A model generated the notes under the pieces. The model was given only the letters and a program-made list of their open reading frames with translations, searched no databases and had not been told where the DNA came from. Made by a program: the position numbers and the translations under genes. Below are positions 50,375-59,713 of a stretch of 64,000 bases of DNA, piece after piece (the stretch's first letter is position 1; each line of letters opens with the position of its first letter). The stretch covers positions 1 through 64,000 of the forward strand of contig CAJFNR010000065.1 of assembly GCA_904395335.1 (NCBI GenBank), written 5' to 3'. Origin of the DNA: Candidatus Avimonas narfae. Its GTDB lineage: Bacteria > Bacillota > Clostridia > Oscillospirales > Acutalibacteraceae.

Positions 50375-51253
50375 ATGGAAACCACGATCCGCAACGACCG
50401 GCTGACGGTGGTTTGCGACAGCATGGGTGGCGAGCAGCGCGCCATCACCTCCGAGGAGGGGATCGAGTACCTGTGGAACGGAGATTCCCGGTTTTGGAAG
50501 GGGCGCGCCCCAACGCTGTTCCCCTTTGTGGGGCGGCTGAGAAACAACCGGGCCCAGTCGGCTGCAGGGGAAATCGCCCTGCCCCGCCATGGACTGGCCC
50601 GTACCCGGGAATGGAAGGTGGAATCCGCTGACCGGCATTCGGTGACCTATTATCTCGCATCCGATGAGGAGACGCGGAAGGGGTATCCCTATGACTTCGA
50701 AATGCGCATCCGGCACTTTGTCCAGGAGGCATCGGTAACCACGGCCTATGACATCCGCAATACCGGCACGGTGCCCATGCCCTTCTGCGTGGGAGCTCAC
50801 CCCGGTTACCGGGTACCGCTGGATGACCGGGATTCCTTCGAGGATTATGTGGTGGAATTTGAGTACCCGGAAACCGCGGACTGCCCTCAGGTCAATGCCG
50901 CTGACGGCCTGCTCATCGACAGCGTGCGCAACCGCTTGCTTAACGACGAGCGTTCTTTCCGGCTCAACCATGTGCTGTTCCGGGGCGACGCCCTGATCTT
51001 TGACCGCCTGAAATCCCGCAGCGTCCGCGTGTATTCGCCCAAAAGCGGCCGCGGGTTGCGGATGGATTTTGAGGGGTTCGATTACTTCGGCATCTGGTCC
51101 TCGCTGGCCGATGCCCCGCTGATTTGCTTGGAGCCCTGGACCGGCACCGCCACGCAGGAAAGCGAAGACGATATCTTTGAGCACAAGCAGGGGATGCGTA
51201 TGCTGGCTCCCGGGGAAAAGGCGGAATATGCCTTTACCGTAACAGTTTATTAA
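50375..51253 (+). CDS. Aldose 1-epimerase family protein
   Basis: 292 residues of the galactose mutarotase-like superfamily, closest in feel to the LacX/YeaD-like clostridial branch. FPFVGRLRNNRAQ, the PRHGLARTREW histidine segment (usually HGFAR), VGAHPGYRVPL (catalytic histidine region) and LEPWTGTATQ (catalytic Glu) are present. It interconverts anomers of a sugar or sugar phosphate. ATG 50375 follows GAGAGGAG. It is followed after 13 bp by the phosphatase gene, probably in one transcript. Confidence 0.88.
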   Translation: METTIRNDRLTVVCDSMGGEQRAITSEEGIEYLWNGDSRFWKGRAPTLFPFVGRLRNNRAQSAAGEIALPRHGLARTREWKVESADRHSVTYYLASDEETRKGYPYDFEMRIRHFVQEASVTTAYDIRNTGTVPMPFCVGAHPGYRVPLDDRDSFEDYVVEFEYPETADCPQVNAADGLLIDSVRNRLLNDERSFRLNHVLFRGDALIFDRLKSRSVRVYSPKSGRGLRMDFEGFDYFGIWSSLADAPLICLEPWTGTATQESEDDIFEHKQGMRMLAPGEKAEYAFTVTVY

Positions 51254-51266
51254 GGAGACGAGATAT

Positions 51267-51944
51267 ATGTCGTGTCACGCCTTGCAGGCGGTTGTCTTTG
51301 ACTTGGACGGGACCCTGGTGGATTCACTCCGGGATCTGGCGGAAGCCACCAATGCCTCCCTGCAGGCGGCAGGATATCCGCCCCGGCCGTTGGAGGAATA
51401 TCCACTGATGGTGGGCAACGGCGCCCGGAAGCTGATGGAGCGGGCCCTGGGGCCGTCGGCTAATCCGGAGCGGACAAAACGCCTGCTGGAAGGTTTTTTG
51501 GAGCGTTACGACCGGGACTGCCTGCGCTACAGCCGCCCCTATGCCGGGATGCCCGAGGCGGTGGCGAAGCTGAAACGGCAGGGGTGCCGCCTGTTCGTTG
51601 TCACCAATAAGCCGGACGCCCAGGCGCGGAAAATCATGAAGGCGCTGTATGGAGAGGGGCTGTTTGAGCGGGTGTGCGGGCAGACTGGGCGTTTCCCTGT
51701 TAAGCCGGACCCTTCCCTGACCCTTTCTCTTTTGGAGGAGGCCGGGCTCTCGTCCGATCAGGCCGCCTTTGTGGGGGATAGCGGCGTGGATATGGAAACG
51801 GCTCACAACGCCGGAATGCGCGCCGTGGGCGTGCTCTGGGGATTCCGCGGGGAGGCGGAGCTGAGCGATGCCGGAGCTGACTGCCTGGCGGCTTCGCCGG
51901 AGGAGCTGCCCACCCTGTTGTTATCCGGCGGTCTCCAGCATTGA
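51267..51944 (+). CDS. HAD-superfamily phosphatase (phosphoglycolate phosphatase-like)
   Basis: 225 residues. HAD motifs: nucleophile in VVFDLDGTLVDS, motif II VTNKPD, the lysine in FPVKPDPS and motif IV VGDSGVDME. The cap domain (about 18-80) is of the helical C1 type found in Gph. It could dephosphorylate phosphoglycolate or other small sugar phosphates. It overlaps no neighbour, but lies 13 bp after the aldose epimerase gene, suggesting a carbohydrate-related two-gene operon. Confidence 0.9.
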   Translation: MSCHALQAVVFDLDGTLVDSLRDLAEATNASLQAAGYPPRPLEEYPLMVGNGARKLMERALGPSANPERTKRLLEGFLERYDRDCLRYSRPYAGMPEAVAKLKRQGCRLFVVTNKPDAQARKIMKALYGEGLFERVCGQTGRFPVKPDPSLTLSLLEEAGLSSDQAAFVGDSGVDMETAHNAGMRAVGVLWGFRGEAELSDAGADCLAASPEELPTLLLSGGLQH

Positions 51945-51978
51945 TTCCGTGCGGCCTGCTTTTCGCACAGAATGGGGC

Positions 51979-52007
51979 TTGATAATCCGGCCGTGATCTT
52001 TTATAAT
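51979..52007 (+). promoter_or_regulatory. Promoter of the amino acid transporter genes
   Basis: TTGATA, a 17-bp spacer and TATAAT, 42 bp before the ATG at 52050. Confidence 0.8.
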
Positions 52008-52049
52008 GGAAAAATAGAGAAACGACGAGAATTTTGTGGAGGGGTATCA

Positions 52050-52826
52050 ATGAAAAAGTTTTTGAGAGGCATCGCCTTGACCGCTGCTGCGGTTACGATG
52101 CTGGCTTCCGCCGCCGCCTGCAGCAGCAACCCGGCGTCCGAATACGATCTGGTAACGGAGGGGACCCTGATCATGGGCACCAACGCCGAGTTCCCGCCCT
52201 TCGAGTACAAGGAAGGGGATGCCGTGGTGGGCGTGGACGCTGCGCTGATGGAGAAAGTCGCCGAGAAACTGGATCTCAAGCTGGAGATTAAGGACATGGC
52301 GTTCGAATCGCTGCCGGAAGCGCTGTCCGGCAAAAATATCGATGTCATTGCCGCCGGCTTTACCATCGATCCCGACCGCGAGGAAAAGATGGATTTCACC
52401 GACAGTTACTATACGGCGAAGCAGACCGTGCTGCTGCGCGCCGATAGTCCCTATACCTCCATTGAGGAGATGAAGGGTCAGGGCCTGAAGATCGGCGCCC
52501 AGACCGGCACCACCGGTATGACTACGGCGGCTCCCGAACTGACGGAGGAGGCCAACATCATTGGCTACAACAACGGTTCTCTGGCGGTGGAAGCACTGCT
52601 CAACGGCAACGTGGACGCGGTGATCATCGATAACAACCCGGCCAACGAATACAAAGATCAGCACGGCGACGCCATCAAGCTGCTGGAAGACCAGTTTGAC
52701 GAGGAGCATTACTGCATCGCGGTGCGCAAGGGCAGTTCCGCCCTGCAAGAGGCTATCAATAAGGCGCTGCAGGAGCTGAAGGACGAGGGCGAGCTCCAGA
52801 AGATCATCGACGAATACGTCAAATAA
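52050..52826 (+). CDS. Amino acid ABC transporter substrate-binding lipoprotein
   Basis: 258 residues. Lipoprotein signal with ASAAAC lipobox (cysteine near 23), then an SBP_bac_3 fold: LIMGTNAEFPPFEYKEGD, VGVDAALMEKVAEKL, the DRxxxMDFTDSYY segment with the arginine that binds the ligand carboxylate, and QTGTTG. It binds a polar or cationic amino acid for the permease and ATPase encoded next. ATG 52050 follows GTGGAGGGG. A terminator between this gene and the permease would give excess binding protein over channel. Confidence 0.93.
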   Translation: MKKFLRGIALTAAAVTMLASAAACSSNPASEYDLVTEGTLIMGTNAEFPPFEYKEGDAVVGVDAALMEKVAEKLDLKLEIKDMAFESLPEALSGKNIDVIAAGFTIDPDREEKMDFTDSYYTAKQTVLLRADSPYTSIEEMKGQGLKIGAQTGTTGMTTAAPELTEEANIIGYNNGSLAVEALLNGNVDAVIIDNNPANEYKDQHGDAIKLLEDQFDEEHYCIAVRKGSSALQEAINKALQELKDEGELQKIIDEYVK

Positions 52827-52846
52827 GGGACCTCCACCGGGGGCCC

Positions 52847-52880
52847 AAAAAAGCCGGCTGTCTGTGGCGGCCGGCTTTTT
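52847..52880 (+). terminator. Intra-operon terminator after the binding-protein gene
   Basis: AAAAAAGCCGGC pairs with GCCGGCTTTTT around an 11-nt loop, with a T run as part of the arm. Partial read-through would feed the permease and ATPase genes. Confidence 0.8.
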
Positions 52881-52934
52881 CCGTTAAAGCATCAATGAGC
52901 TCCGGATGGACCGGAGAGTAAAGGAGGGGTGCGC

Positions 52935-53702
52935 GTGGAAGGGGTAGCCGCGTTCTTTCAGAATATGGTGAACTCTTTCTCCGACGCCGTTTTTCAGTCC
53001 CTGATCAAGGAGGACCGATACCAGTATCTGCTGCGCGGTTTGGGCATTTCCCTGCTGCTGACCCTGATCGCAGCCGTGATCGGGGTGGTGGTGGGCCTGT
53101 TGCTGGCTATTGCCAAGTTGCAGGATGTCAACAACCTGACCGGCAACCGGTTCACCCGGGGGCTACGGCGCTGGCTGACAGGATTTGCCAACGGCTATAT
53201 TTCCGTGGTACGGGGCACGCCGGCGGTGGTTCAGCTGATGATCATCTACTTTATTGTGTTCGGCCGCCTGCTGAAGGGGATTTTCCCCTTCAGCCTGATG
53301 GAGGATTACCAGATTGCGGGTGTGGCCTTCGGCCTCAATTCCGCCGCCTATGTGGCGGAGATTATCCGCGCGGGAATTATGGCGGTGGACAAGGGACAAA
53401 CCGAAGCCGGCCGTTCCCTGGGGATGTCGGGTAGGGCCACCATGTTTTCTATTGTGATCCCGCAGGCGGTGAAGAACGTGCTGCCGGCTCTGGGCAACGA
53501 ATTTATCGTGCTGCTCAAGGAGACCTCGGTGGCAGGCTATATCGGCATTGCCGACCTGACCAAGGGCGCCCAGTCGGTTGGAAGCATCACCTATGACTAC
53601 ATCGTTCCCCTGATCTGCGCCGCTTTCATCTATTTCCTCATGACCACGGTGCTGTCCACCGGGATCGGCGCGCTGGAGAGGAGGCTGCACAAGAGTGATT
53701 GA
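52935..53702 (+). CDS. Amino acid ABC transporter permease (HisM/GlnP type)
   Basis: 255 residues. An N-terminal segment of about 30 residues precedes five or so membrane helices. The EAA loop lies in [20 protein letters not shown], then [32 protein letters not shown] and [18 protein letters not shown] are typical of the polar amino acid branch. The start is GTG 52935, 7 nt after AGGAGG; GTG 52929 is in frame but too close. The stop overlaps the ATPase gene by 8 bp. Confidence 0.93.
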   Translation: MEGVAAFFQNMVNSFSDAVFQSLIKEDRYQYLLRGLGISLLLTLIAAVIGVVVGLLLAIAKLQDVNNLTGNRFTRGLRRWLTGFANGYISVVRGTPAVVQLMIIYFIVFGRLLKGIFPFSLMEDYQIAGVAFGLNSAAYVAEIIRAGIMAVDKGQTEAGRSLGMSGRATMFSIVIPQAVKNVLPALGNEFIVLLKETSVAGYIGIADLTKGAQSVGSITYDYIVPLICAAFIYFLMTTVLSTGIGALERRLHKSD

Positions 53703-54417
53703 GGTACAGAACCTGCACAAGTATTTCGGGGAGCTGGAGGTGCTCAAGGGCATCGACGCCACCATCGAAAAAGGGGAATGTGTCTGTGTCATCGGCCCCT
53801 CCGGCGGCGGCAAGTCCACTTTCCTGCGCTGCATCAACCTGCTGGAGATTCCCACCAAGGGGGATATCCTCATCGAGGGCGTTTCCGCCATGCAGAACCT
53901 GCGCCAGCTGGATAAGCTCCGCCAGAAAGTGGGAATGGTCTTCCAGCAGTTCAATTTGTTCCCCCATATGACGGTGATGGAAAACATCACGCTCGCCCCT
54001 GTCAAGCTGAAAAAGGCCACCAAGGCCCAGGCGGCGGAAAAGGCGATGGAGCTGCTGGGGCAAGTGGGCCTAGCCGCCAAGGCACAGGAATATCCCAACC
54101 GCCTTTCCGGCGGCCAGAAGCAGCGGGTAGCCATTGCCCGCGCCCTGGCCATGGAGCCGGATGTGCTGCTTTTCGACGAACCCACCTCCGCCCTGGACCC
54201 CGAAATGGTGGGCGAGGTGCTGGAGGTCATGAAGCGCTTGGCACTCAACCACGCCACTATGGTGGTGGTCACCCATGAGATGGGCTTTGCCCGGGAGGTG
54301 GCTGACCGTATTTTCTTTATCGACAGCGGCATCGTGACGGAAGAGGGAACGCCGGAGCAGATTTTCCGGCAGCCCCAGAACGCCCGGACCAAGGAATTCC
54401 TTTCCAAGGTTCTGTGA
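53695..54417 (+). CDS. Amino acid ABC transporter ATP-binding protein (GlnQ type)
   Basis: 240 residues, the normal size of GlnQ/HisP proteins without an extra domain. Walker [13 protein letters not shown], signature [15 protein letters not shown], Walker [13 protein letters not shown] and switch His in [24 protein letters not shown] is the usual Q-loop. It starts with GTG 53695 inside the permease stop. It energises uptake by the preceding permease and binding protein. Confidence 0.95.
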   Translation: MIEVQNLHKYFGELEVLKGIDATIEKGECVCVIGPSGGGKSTFLRCINLLEIPTKGDILIEGVSAMQNLRQLDKLRQKVGMVFQQFNLFPHMTVMENITLAPVKLKKATKAQAAEKAMELLGQVGLAAKAQEYPNRLSGGQKQRVAIARALAMEPDVLLFDEPTSALDPEMVGEVLEVMKRLALNHATMVVVTHEMGFAREVADRIFFIDSGIVTEEGTPEQIFRQPQNARTKEFLSKVL

Positions 54418-54453
54418 TCCCGGCGACAATAGAGGAAAGGCAGGACAGCCCCT

Positions 54454-55110
54454 ATGAAAACCGCACTGATGATTTATATTGCCATGGGCGTGCTGAGCAT
54501 CGTCCCCCTGATCCTGTTCAACATCCGGAAGATCTGGGTGCGCCGTCCGCCGGATCCGATCCAGTTCAAGGCGAGCCGTTTCTGTGTGATTCTGGTGCTG
54601 TGCATCGGCATCGGGACGTTTTTGTACGCCGGCTACCAGGCCACGATTCACAACCGGTACGAAATTGCCACCGAACGCTTCGCCCAGCAGCATGCCCAGT
54701 TTTTGCTGGGACAGACCTCGCGGGAGGAGTTCCGGGCTTTTGTGGAGGAAAATGGCACCGATCAGGTGTTGTCCTCCTTCGATGAGACGATGAACGGAAC
54801 CGGAGAGTTGGAAATCGAGGCCGGAGTTCAGCCGCTTTCCGTCAAATTTATGTTGAGCAGCTGGTGTACGCCGCGGTACTGGGAAGGTGCCGAGGGCTTT
54901 GAACAGGTGGAAATCCTGGATTCGGAGAACCCCGTCTATGTCATGTATGTGCTGGATGACGGCGTCAGTCAGGAATATTATGTGTTGCGGATGGTGAATA
55001 CCGATCAGGGCTGGAAATACGACTGGTTCGGCCCGGCCAACGAACAGCACCGGCAAAAGATCGATATGCCGACGCTGCTTAATGGGAAATGGTATACCGT
55101 CAAGGCGTAG
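54454..55110 (+). CDS. Membrane protein of unknown function
   Basis: 218 residues. Two N-terminal helices (MIYIAMGVLSIVPLILFNI and FCVILVLCIGIGTFLYAGY) are followed by an extracytoplasmic region of about 160 residues rich in Glu and aromatic residues. That region has a pattern (YVMYVLDDGVSQEYYVLRMV) suggestive of a beta-sheet domain. No family recognised. The ATG follows GAGGAAAGGCAGGAC. It lies 36 bp after the ABC ATPase gene and may be co-transcribed. Confidence 0.78.
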   Translation: MKTALMIYIAMGVLSIVPLILFNIRKIWVRRPPDPIQFKASRFCVILVLCIGIGTFLYAGYQATIHNRYEIATERFAQQHAQFLLGQTSREEFRAFVEENGTDQVLSSFDETMNGTGELEIEAGVQPLSVKFMLSSWCTPRYWEGAEGFEQVEILDSENPVYVMYVLDDGVSQEYYVLRMVNTDQGWKYDWFGPANEQHRQKIDMPTLLNGKWYTVKA

Positions 55111-55196
55111 GTCCTTTCACCGGACAGTGAGTTGGAATTTTGACGGATCGAGGGAGACGAAACGCGCGTCTTCCCGGCCGGAAAGGGGATAAAACC

Positions 55197-55811
55197 ATGC
55201 GGATCTTGTTTCAGGGCGACAGCATTACGGAGATGAACCGGAAGGCCGCGGACTTTTACGACCTGGGCGATGGGTATGTTTATTATGCGGCCCAGGGCCT
55301 GCGGGAAGCGCTTCCCGAAAAGGAGCTGGAGTTCATCAACCGCGGCGTCGGCGGTGACCGTACCTGGGAGATGAAAAAACGGTGGCAGGAGCAGTGCATC
55401 GACCTGCAGCCGGATTTTGTCTCCATCTTGATCGGGGTCAACGACACGTGGCGTGCTTTTGACCAGAACAACCCCACCACGGCGCGGGAATACGAGGACA
55501 ATTATCGCTCCATGTTGGAGGATGTCCGCCGGCATACCAAGGCAAAAATCCTGATGATCGAGCCGTATCTGCTTCACGATGTCCCCGAAAAGGACGCCTG
55601 GCGGCCGGATCTGGATGAAAAGATCGAAGCCTGCCGGCGGCTGGCCCGGGAGTTTGCCGACGAATATCTGCCGTTGGACGGCCTTCTGGCGGCGGCCAGC
55701 GTGCATGAGCTGCCGGCTCATTGGGCGGCCGACGGTATTCATCCGTCACAGGCGGGGGCAAAGCTCATTGCCCGGTATTATGTGGAGGCGGCGCTGCCAC
55801 TCCTGAAATAG
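55197..55811 (+). CDS. SGNH/GDSL-family hydrolase (esterase)
   Basis: 204 residues, no signal peptide. The four SGNH blocks are clear: block I FQGDSITEM with the catalytic Ser, block II NRGVGGDRTW, block III IGVNDTW, and block V DGIHPSQAGA with the catalytic Asp and His. It is probably a cytoplasmic esterase acting on an acylated sugar or small ester, like other GDSL enzymes near carbohydrate genes. ATG 55197 follows AAAGGGGATAAAACC; an earlier in-frame start at 55140 has a poor context. A strong terminator follows. Confidence 0.92.
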   Translation: MRILFQGDSITEMNRKAADFYDLGDGYVYYAAQGLREALPEKELEFINRGVGGDRTWEMKKRWQEQCIDLQPDFVSILIGVNDTWRAFDQNNPTTAREYEDNYRSMLEDVRRHTKAKILMIEPYLLHDVPEKDAWRPDLDEKIEACRRLAREFADEYLPLDGLLAAASVHELPAHWAADGIHPSQAGAKLIARYYVEAALPLLK

Positions 55812-55825
55812 GTGTAGAATCAAAG

Positions 55826-55858
55826 GGGAAGCTCTCAAACCGGGAGCTTCCCTCTTTT
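55826..55858 (+). terminator. Terminator after the SGNH hydrolase gene
   Basis: GGGAAGCTC pairs with GAGCTTCCC around TCAAACCGG, extended by extra pairs, followed by TCTTTT. Confidence 0.85.
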
Positions 55859-55970
55859 GTGTACAGAAATCGCGCAATAGTAGCGGTGCATTCCGCCCAT
55901 GGACAGCTATGCCGGAAAACCCAGGCATAGAGCGGGGAAGAATAGGGGCATACTGTAAGGGAGAGCCGCC

Positions 55971-56004
55971 CAATATTGACAAATATTGTGTCAGCCGATA
56001 TACT
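55971..56004 (+). promoter_or_regulatory. Promoter of the glycopolymer locus with overlapping inverted repeat
   Basis: TTGACA (55976-55981), a 17-bp spacer and TATACT (55999-56004). The -35 is embedded in an inverted repeat CAATATT-GACA-AATATTG (55971-55988), a candidate operator. The transcript would carry a leader of about 120 nt before the aminotransferase ATG at 56131; nothing else is recognised in 55859-56130. Confidence 0.7.
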
Positions 56005-56130
56005 AATACAATTGATAATGGTCGAGCTATGCCTGAATTTTTGCAATCTCGTCCAGGCGCCGGACCGGTTTCCGGGACAGACTCGCCGACGGTTTGGGCA
56101 TGATAATCCGATACAAAGAAGGAATATGCG

Positions 56131-57321
56131 ATGAAGATACCGTTTTCTCCCCCCGATATCGGGGATTTGGAAGTGGCCGAGGTAGTGGATACCCTTCGCT
56201 CCGGCTGGATCACTACCGGACCCAAAACCAAGCGCTTTGAAGCCGAGGTCGCCCAGTGGTGCCATACTTCCCGGGCAGTGTGCCTCAATTCCGCCACTGC
56301 GGCGGCGGAATGTACCCTGCGTGTGCTGGGGATCGGACCCGGGGATGAGGTGATCACCAGCGCCTATACCTACACAGCCTCCGCCAGTGTGATCTGCCAT
56401 GTGGGGGCGACCCCTGTACTGGTGGATACCGCCCCTGGTTCCTATGAGATGGATTACGACCGCATGGAGGCGGCTATCACCGAACGGACCAAGGCGATTA
56501 TCCCGGTGGATCTGGGGGGGATTCTCTGCGATTATGACCGCATTTTTGCGGCGGTGGAACGGAAAAAAGCCCTGTTCCATCCCAACACCCCGTTGCAGGA
56601 GGCGCTGGGACGGGTGGCGGTGGTGGCCGATGCCGCCCATGCCTTTGGCGCAGTTCGCCACGAAAAGGTATGCGGCGAAATCGCGGATTTTACCACCTTT
56701 TCCTTTCACGCGGTCAAAAATCTTACCACGGGCGAGGGCGGCGCGGTGACGTGGCGGCCCATCCCCGGGATCAGTGACGATGAGCTGTATCAGCAGTATA
56801 TGCTGCTGTCCCTGCACGGCCAGTCCAAGGACGCACTGGCCAAGACGCAGCTGGGGGCGTGGGAATACGATATCGTGGCGCCGTATTACAAGTGCAACAT
56901 GACCGATATCATGGCCTCGCTGGGACTGGCGCAGCTCAAGCGCTATCCCGGGATGCTGCGCCGGCGCCGGGAGCTGATCGAGCGCTATGACGAAGCCTTG
57001 GCGGACAAGCCGGTGACGGTCCGCAGCCACTATGGTCCGGATTTTTCCTCCAGTGGGCATCTTTATCTGATGAATCTGAACGGCAAGGGACGAAAAGAGC
57101 GGGATGACTTCATTATCCGTCTGGCGGAGAAGGAAATCGCCGCCAACGTTCATTACAAGCCCCTCCCGCTCCATACAGGGTACCGGAAGCTGGGCTTTCG
57201 GCCGGAGGATTATCCCCATGCTGTGGCATTGTTTGAAAACGAAGTGACGCTGCCGCTGAATACCTGCCTGACGGATGAGATGGTGGAGTATCTGCTGGAG
57301 AACGTTTGCGCTCAGCTATAG
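56131..57321 (+). CDS. DegT/DnrJ/EryC1/StrS aminotransferase
   Basis: 396 residues, PLP-dependent sugar aminotransferase family. The start (IPFSPPDIGDLEVAEVVDTL, then SGWITTGPKT) and the Schiff-base lysine Lys196 in FSFHAVKNLTTGEGG are typical. Such enzymes add an amino group to a nucleotide-linked keto sugar, giving an amino deoxy sugar for a polymer. It heads the polysaccharide locus. Unlike complete amino-sugar cassettes, no dehydratase or acetyltransferase is adjacent, so its substrate must be made elsewhere. Confidence 0.93.
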   Translation: MKIPFSPPDIGDLEVAEVVDTLRSGWITTGPKTKRFEAEVAQWCHTSRAVCLNSATAAAECTLRVLGIGPGDEVITSAYTYTASASVICHVGATPVLVDTAPGSYEMDYDRMEAAITERTKAIIPVDLGGILCDYDRIFAAVERKKALFHPNTPLQEALGRVAVVADAAHAFGAVRHEKVCGEIADFTTFSFHAVKNLTTGEGGAVTWRPIPGISDDELYQQYMLLSLHGQSKDALAKTQLGAWEYDIVAPYYKCNMTDIMASLGLAQLKRYPGMLRRRRELIERYDEALADKPVTVRSHYGPDFSSSGHLYLMNLNGKGRKERDDFIIRLAEKEIAANVHYKPLPLHTGYRKLGFRPEDYPHAVALFENEVTLPLNTCLTDEMVEYLLENVCAQL

Positions 57322-57386
57322 GGGATCAACCATTCTCCGGAGCCGGACAGCCGGACCAAAGGTGAAAACGAAGCGGAGGAAGACCC

Positions 57387-58478
57387 ATGCTTATTTCCTT
57401 TATCGTTGTGGCTTACAATGCGGCACCGGTGCTGACTGGCCTTTTCCAGGATTTGGAGAACCAGGATTACGATCACAGTCAGATGGAAGTGCTGCTGGTG
57501 GACAGCCGCTCGGACGATGACACCAAAAAGAGATTCGAGAGTTTCCGGGAGAAAAACGGAGGGGAATTCCAAAGAGTCTGTGTGTTGGACAATCCCGGCC
57601 GTACCCTTCCGCGAGGCTGGAATGTGGCGTTGCGCGAGGCCAGGGGAGAAGCGATCTTGCGGGTGGATGCCCATACGAGGATACCGCCGGACTTTGTGCG
57701 CCGCAACGCGGAGAATATTGAGCAAGGGGAAGCCATCTGCGGCGGGACAGTGACCAGTATCCTGACGGGGGAGAGTCAGTGGCAACGCGTGCTGCTTCTG
57801 GCGGAAAACTCCCCCTTTGGCGGAGGAGCCGCCAAATTCCGGCGCAGCACAAAACGGGAATATGTGGATACCGTGGCGTTTGCCGCCTATTCCCGGCAGG
57901 TGTTTGAAACGGTGGGCGGATACGATGAGCGCTTGGCCCGCACAGAGGATAATGAAATGCACTATCGTATGAAGCAGGCAGGATACCGCATGCTGCTGGA
58001 TCCGAAAATTGCTTCATGGCGTGAGGCGCGCAGTACGCTTCCGAAATTGCTGCGGCAAAAGTATCTCAATGGCTATTGGATCGGGCTGACCATGGGAATT
58101 TGTCCCCGATGCTTTTCATTATATCATCTGATTCCTTTCGTGTTCGTACTGGCCGTATTGGCAACTGTGGTGATAGCTTTGGCGGGTTATCCGCTTCTGG
58201 CAATCCTGATGTGGTCAGCATACGCGCTGCTGGCGGTATTGATGACGGTTCGTGCCTTTGGCAAAGGCGAAGGCTTTTGCGCCGCGGGGCTGCTGCTGCC
58301 GGTTATCTTTTTACTGTTTCATTTGTGGTACGGCGCCGGGACATTGGTTGGGCTGTGCCGCTTACCTTTTTGGATCCGGCGGCGGGAGAATCGGGGGTGT
58401 CCCGCCATTCAGGAGGTAAAAGCCTGTCTGCTCACCCATGGGCCGGGTCATACCGGGAAGGACCGGTGCGTTGAATGA
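57387..58478 (+). CDS. Family 2 glycosyltransferase (ExoA-like, membrane)
   Basis: 363 residues. A GT-A domain (about 1-225) starts with ISFIVVAYNAAPVL, carries the D-x-D-like RVDAHTRIPPDF and the acceptor-base ARTEDNEMHYR motif. Two or three C-terminal helices (FVFVLAVLATVVIALAGYP, later LLLPVIFLLFHLWYG) anchor it. The layout matches ExoA and other succinoglycan-type transferases. The donor is unknown. It is preceded by GGAGGAAGA and overlaps the next gene by 4 bp. Confidence 0.9.
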   Translation: MLISFIVVAYNAAPVLTGLFQDLENQDYDHSQMEVLLVDSRSDDDTKKRFESFREKNGGEFQRVCVLDNPGRTLPRGWNVALREARGEAILRVDAHTRIPPDFVRRNAENIEQGEAICGGTVTSILTGESQWQRVLLLAENSPFGGGAAKFRRSTKREYVDTVAFAAYSRQVFETVGGYDERLARTEDNEMHYRMKQAGYRMLLDPKIASWREARSTLPKLLRQKYLNGYWIGLTMGICPRCFSLYHLIPFVFVLAVLATVVIALAGYPLLAILMWSAYALLAVLMTVRAFGKGEGFCAAGLLLPVIFLLFHLWYGAGTLVGLCRLPFWIRRRENRGCPAIQEVKACLLTHGPGHTGKDRCVE

Positions 58479-59713
58479 AACGATTTTGGAATAAGCTGCA
58501 GTATGTCCATCCGCGCGACATCGCCTCCCTTTTTTTGTTCCTGATCGCCCTTCCGTGTTCTTTCCTCTTCCGGCGCCGGCACAAGCATTTATGGCTCGTG
58601 TGCGAGAGTGGAAGGGAAGCACGGGACAACGGATACTGGCTGTTCAAATATATCCGGGAGTATCACCCGGAACAGGAGACCGCCTTTGTTATTGACCGGG
58701 CCTCGGCAGATTTTGAAAAGGTGGAACGGCTGGGGAAGGTGGTTCCTTACGGCGGGTTGACCCATTGGATCTATTATCTGGCGGCGGAAAAAAACATCAG
58801 TACGCAGAAGGACGGCAAGCCCAACGCTGCAGCCTGCTATCTGCTGGAGATCTATGGTATTTTGAAAAATATCCGTGTGTTTCTTCAGCATGGGATTACG
58901 ATTAACGATGGGAAATGGCTGTATTATGAGGAAACAAAGATGAGGCTGTTTGTGTGCGGCGCTCAGCCGGAATACGATTTTATCCGGCAGTGCTTTGGTT
59001 ATCCGGAAGGGTATGTGCAATATTTAGGCTTCTGCCGTTTCGATACTCTCCATAATGCCCTGGTAAAGCCGCGGCAGGTTCTAGTGATGCCCTCCTGGCG
59101 TCAGTGGCTCAATCATAAGGTGAAATCCTCTTATGAGCTGGATAATGTAGATAATTTCACACAGACGGAATACTTCCTGCGGTGGAACGGATTTCTCAAC
59201 GCCCCCGCGCTTCATGCGTTCCTGGAGGAAAACGACCTAGAGCTTCTGTTCTATCCCCATCGTAACGTACAGGACAATCTGAAATATTTCCACGCGGGAT
59301 CTGAGCGGGTTGTTCTGGCCAGCTGGACGGAATATGATATTCAGCAGATTATGAAGGAATCCGCCGTGATGATCACAGACTATTCCAGCGTAGCCATTGA
59401 TTTTGCCTACATGAAAAAGCCTACGCTGTATTACCAGTTTGACGAGGAAAAGTTCCGGCGGGGACAGTATGCGCAGGGATACTTTGATTACCGCAATGGG
59501 TTTGGTCCCGTATGTACCGAACAGGCGGAGTTGGTAGCCGCTCTAAAGGACATGTATGGTACTGACGGTTTTCGGATGCGGGAACCCTATCTATCCCGTG
59601 TTCAGGAGTTTTTCCCACTGTACGATACGGAGAACTGCCGGAGAAACTATGAGGCCATTCGGGATCTTCCCGGCAGACGCACTCAAAAGGCGGAGAAGGG
59701 AGTGAGTGCATGA
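58475..59713 (+). CDS. CDP-glycerol glycerophosphotransferase family protein
   Basis: 412 residues. The TagF/TagB-type core shows FLQHGITINDGKWLYYEE and the conserved ITDYSSVAIDFAYMKKPTLY, followed by YFDYRNGFGP. The N-terminus has a hydrophobic stretch (ASLFLFLIALPCSFLFRR). It probably transfers glycerol phosphate, or a related polyol phosphate, from a CDP donor onto the glycan. That suggests the polymer is a teichoic-acid-like or phosphodiester-linked glycan. Coupled by 4-bp overlaps to both neighbours. Confidence 0.9.
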   Translation: MKRFWNKLQYVHPRDIASLFLFLIALPCSFLFRRRHKHLWLVCESGREARDNGYWLFKYIREYHPEQETAFVIDRASADFEKVERLGKVVPYGGLTHWIYYLAAEKNISTQKDGKPNAAACYLLEIYGILKNIRVFLQHGITINDGKWLYYEETKMRLFVCGAQPEYDFIRQCFGYPEGYVQYLGFCRFDTLHNALVKPRQVLVMPSWRQWLNHKVKSSYELDNVDNFTQTEYFLRWNGFLNAPALHAFLEENDLELLFYPHRNVQDNLKYFHAGSERVVLASWTEYDIQQIMKESAVMITDYSSVAIDFAYMKKPTLYYQFDEEKFRRGQYAQGYFDYRNGFGPVCTEQAELVAALKDMYGTDGFRMREPYLSRVQEFFPLYDTENCRRNYEAIRDLPGRRTQKAEKGVSA

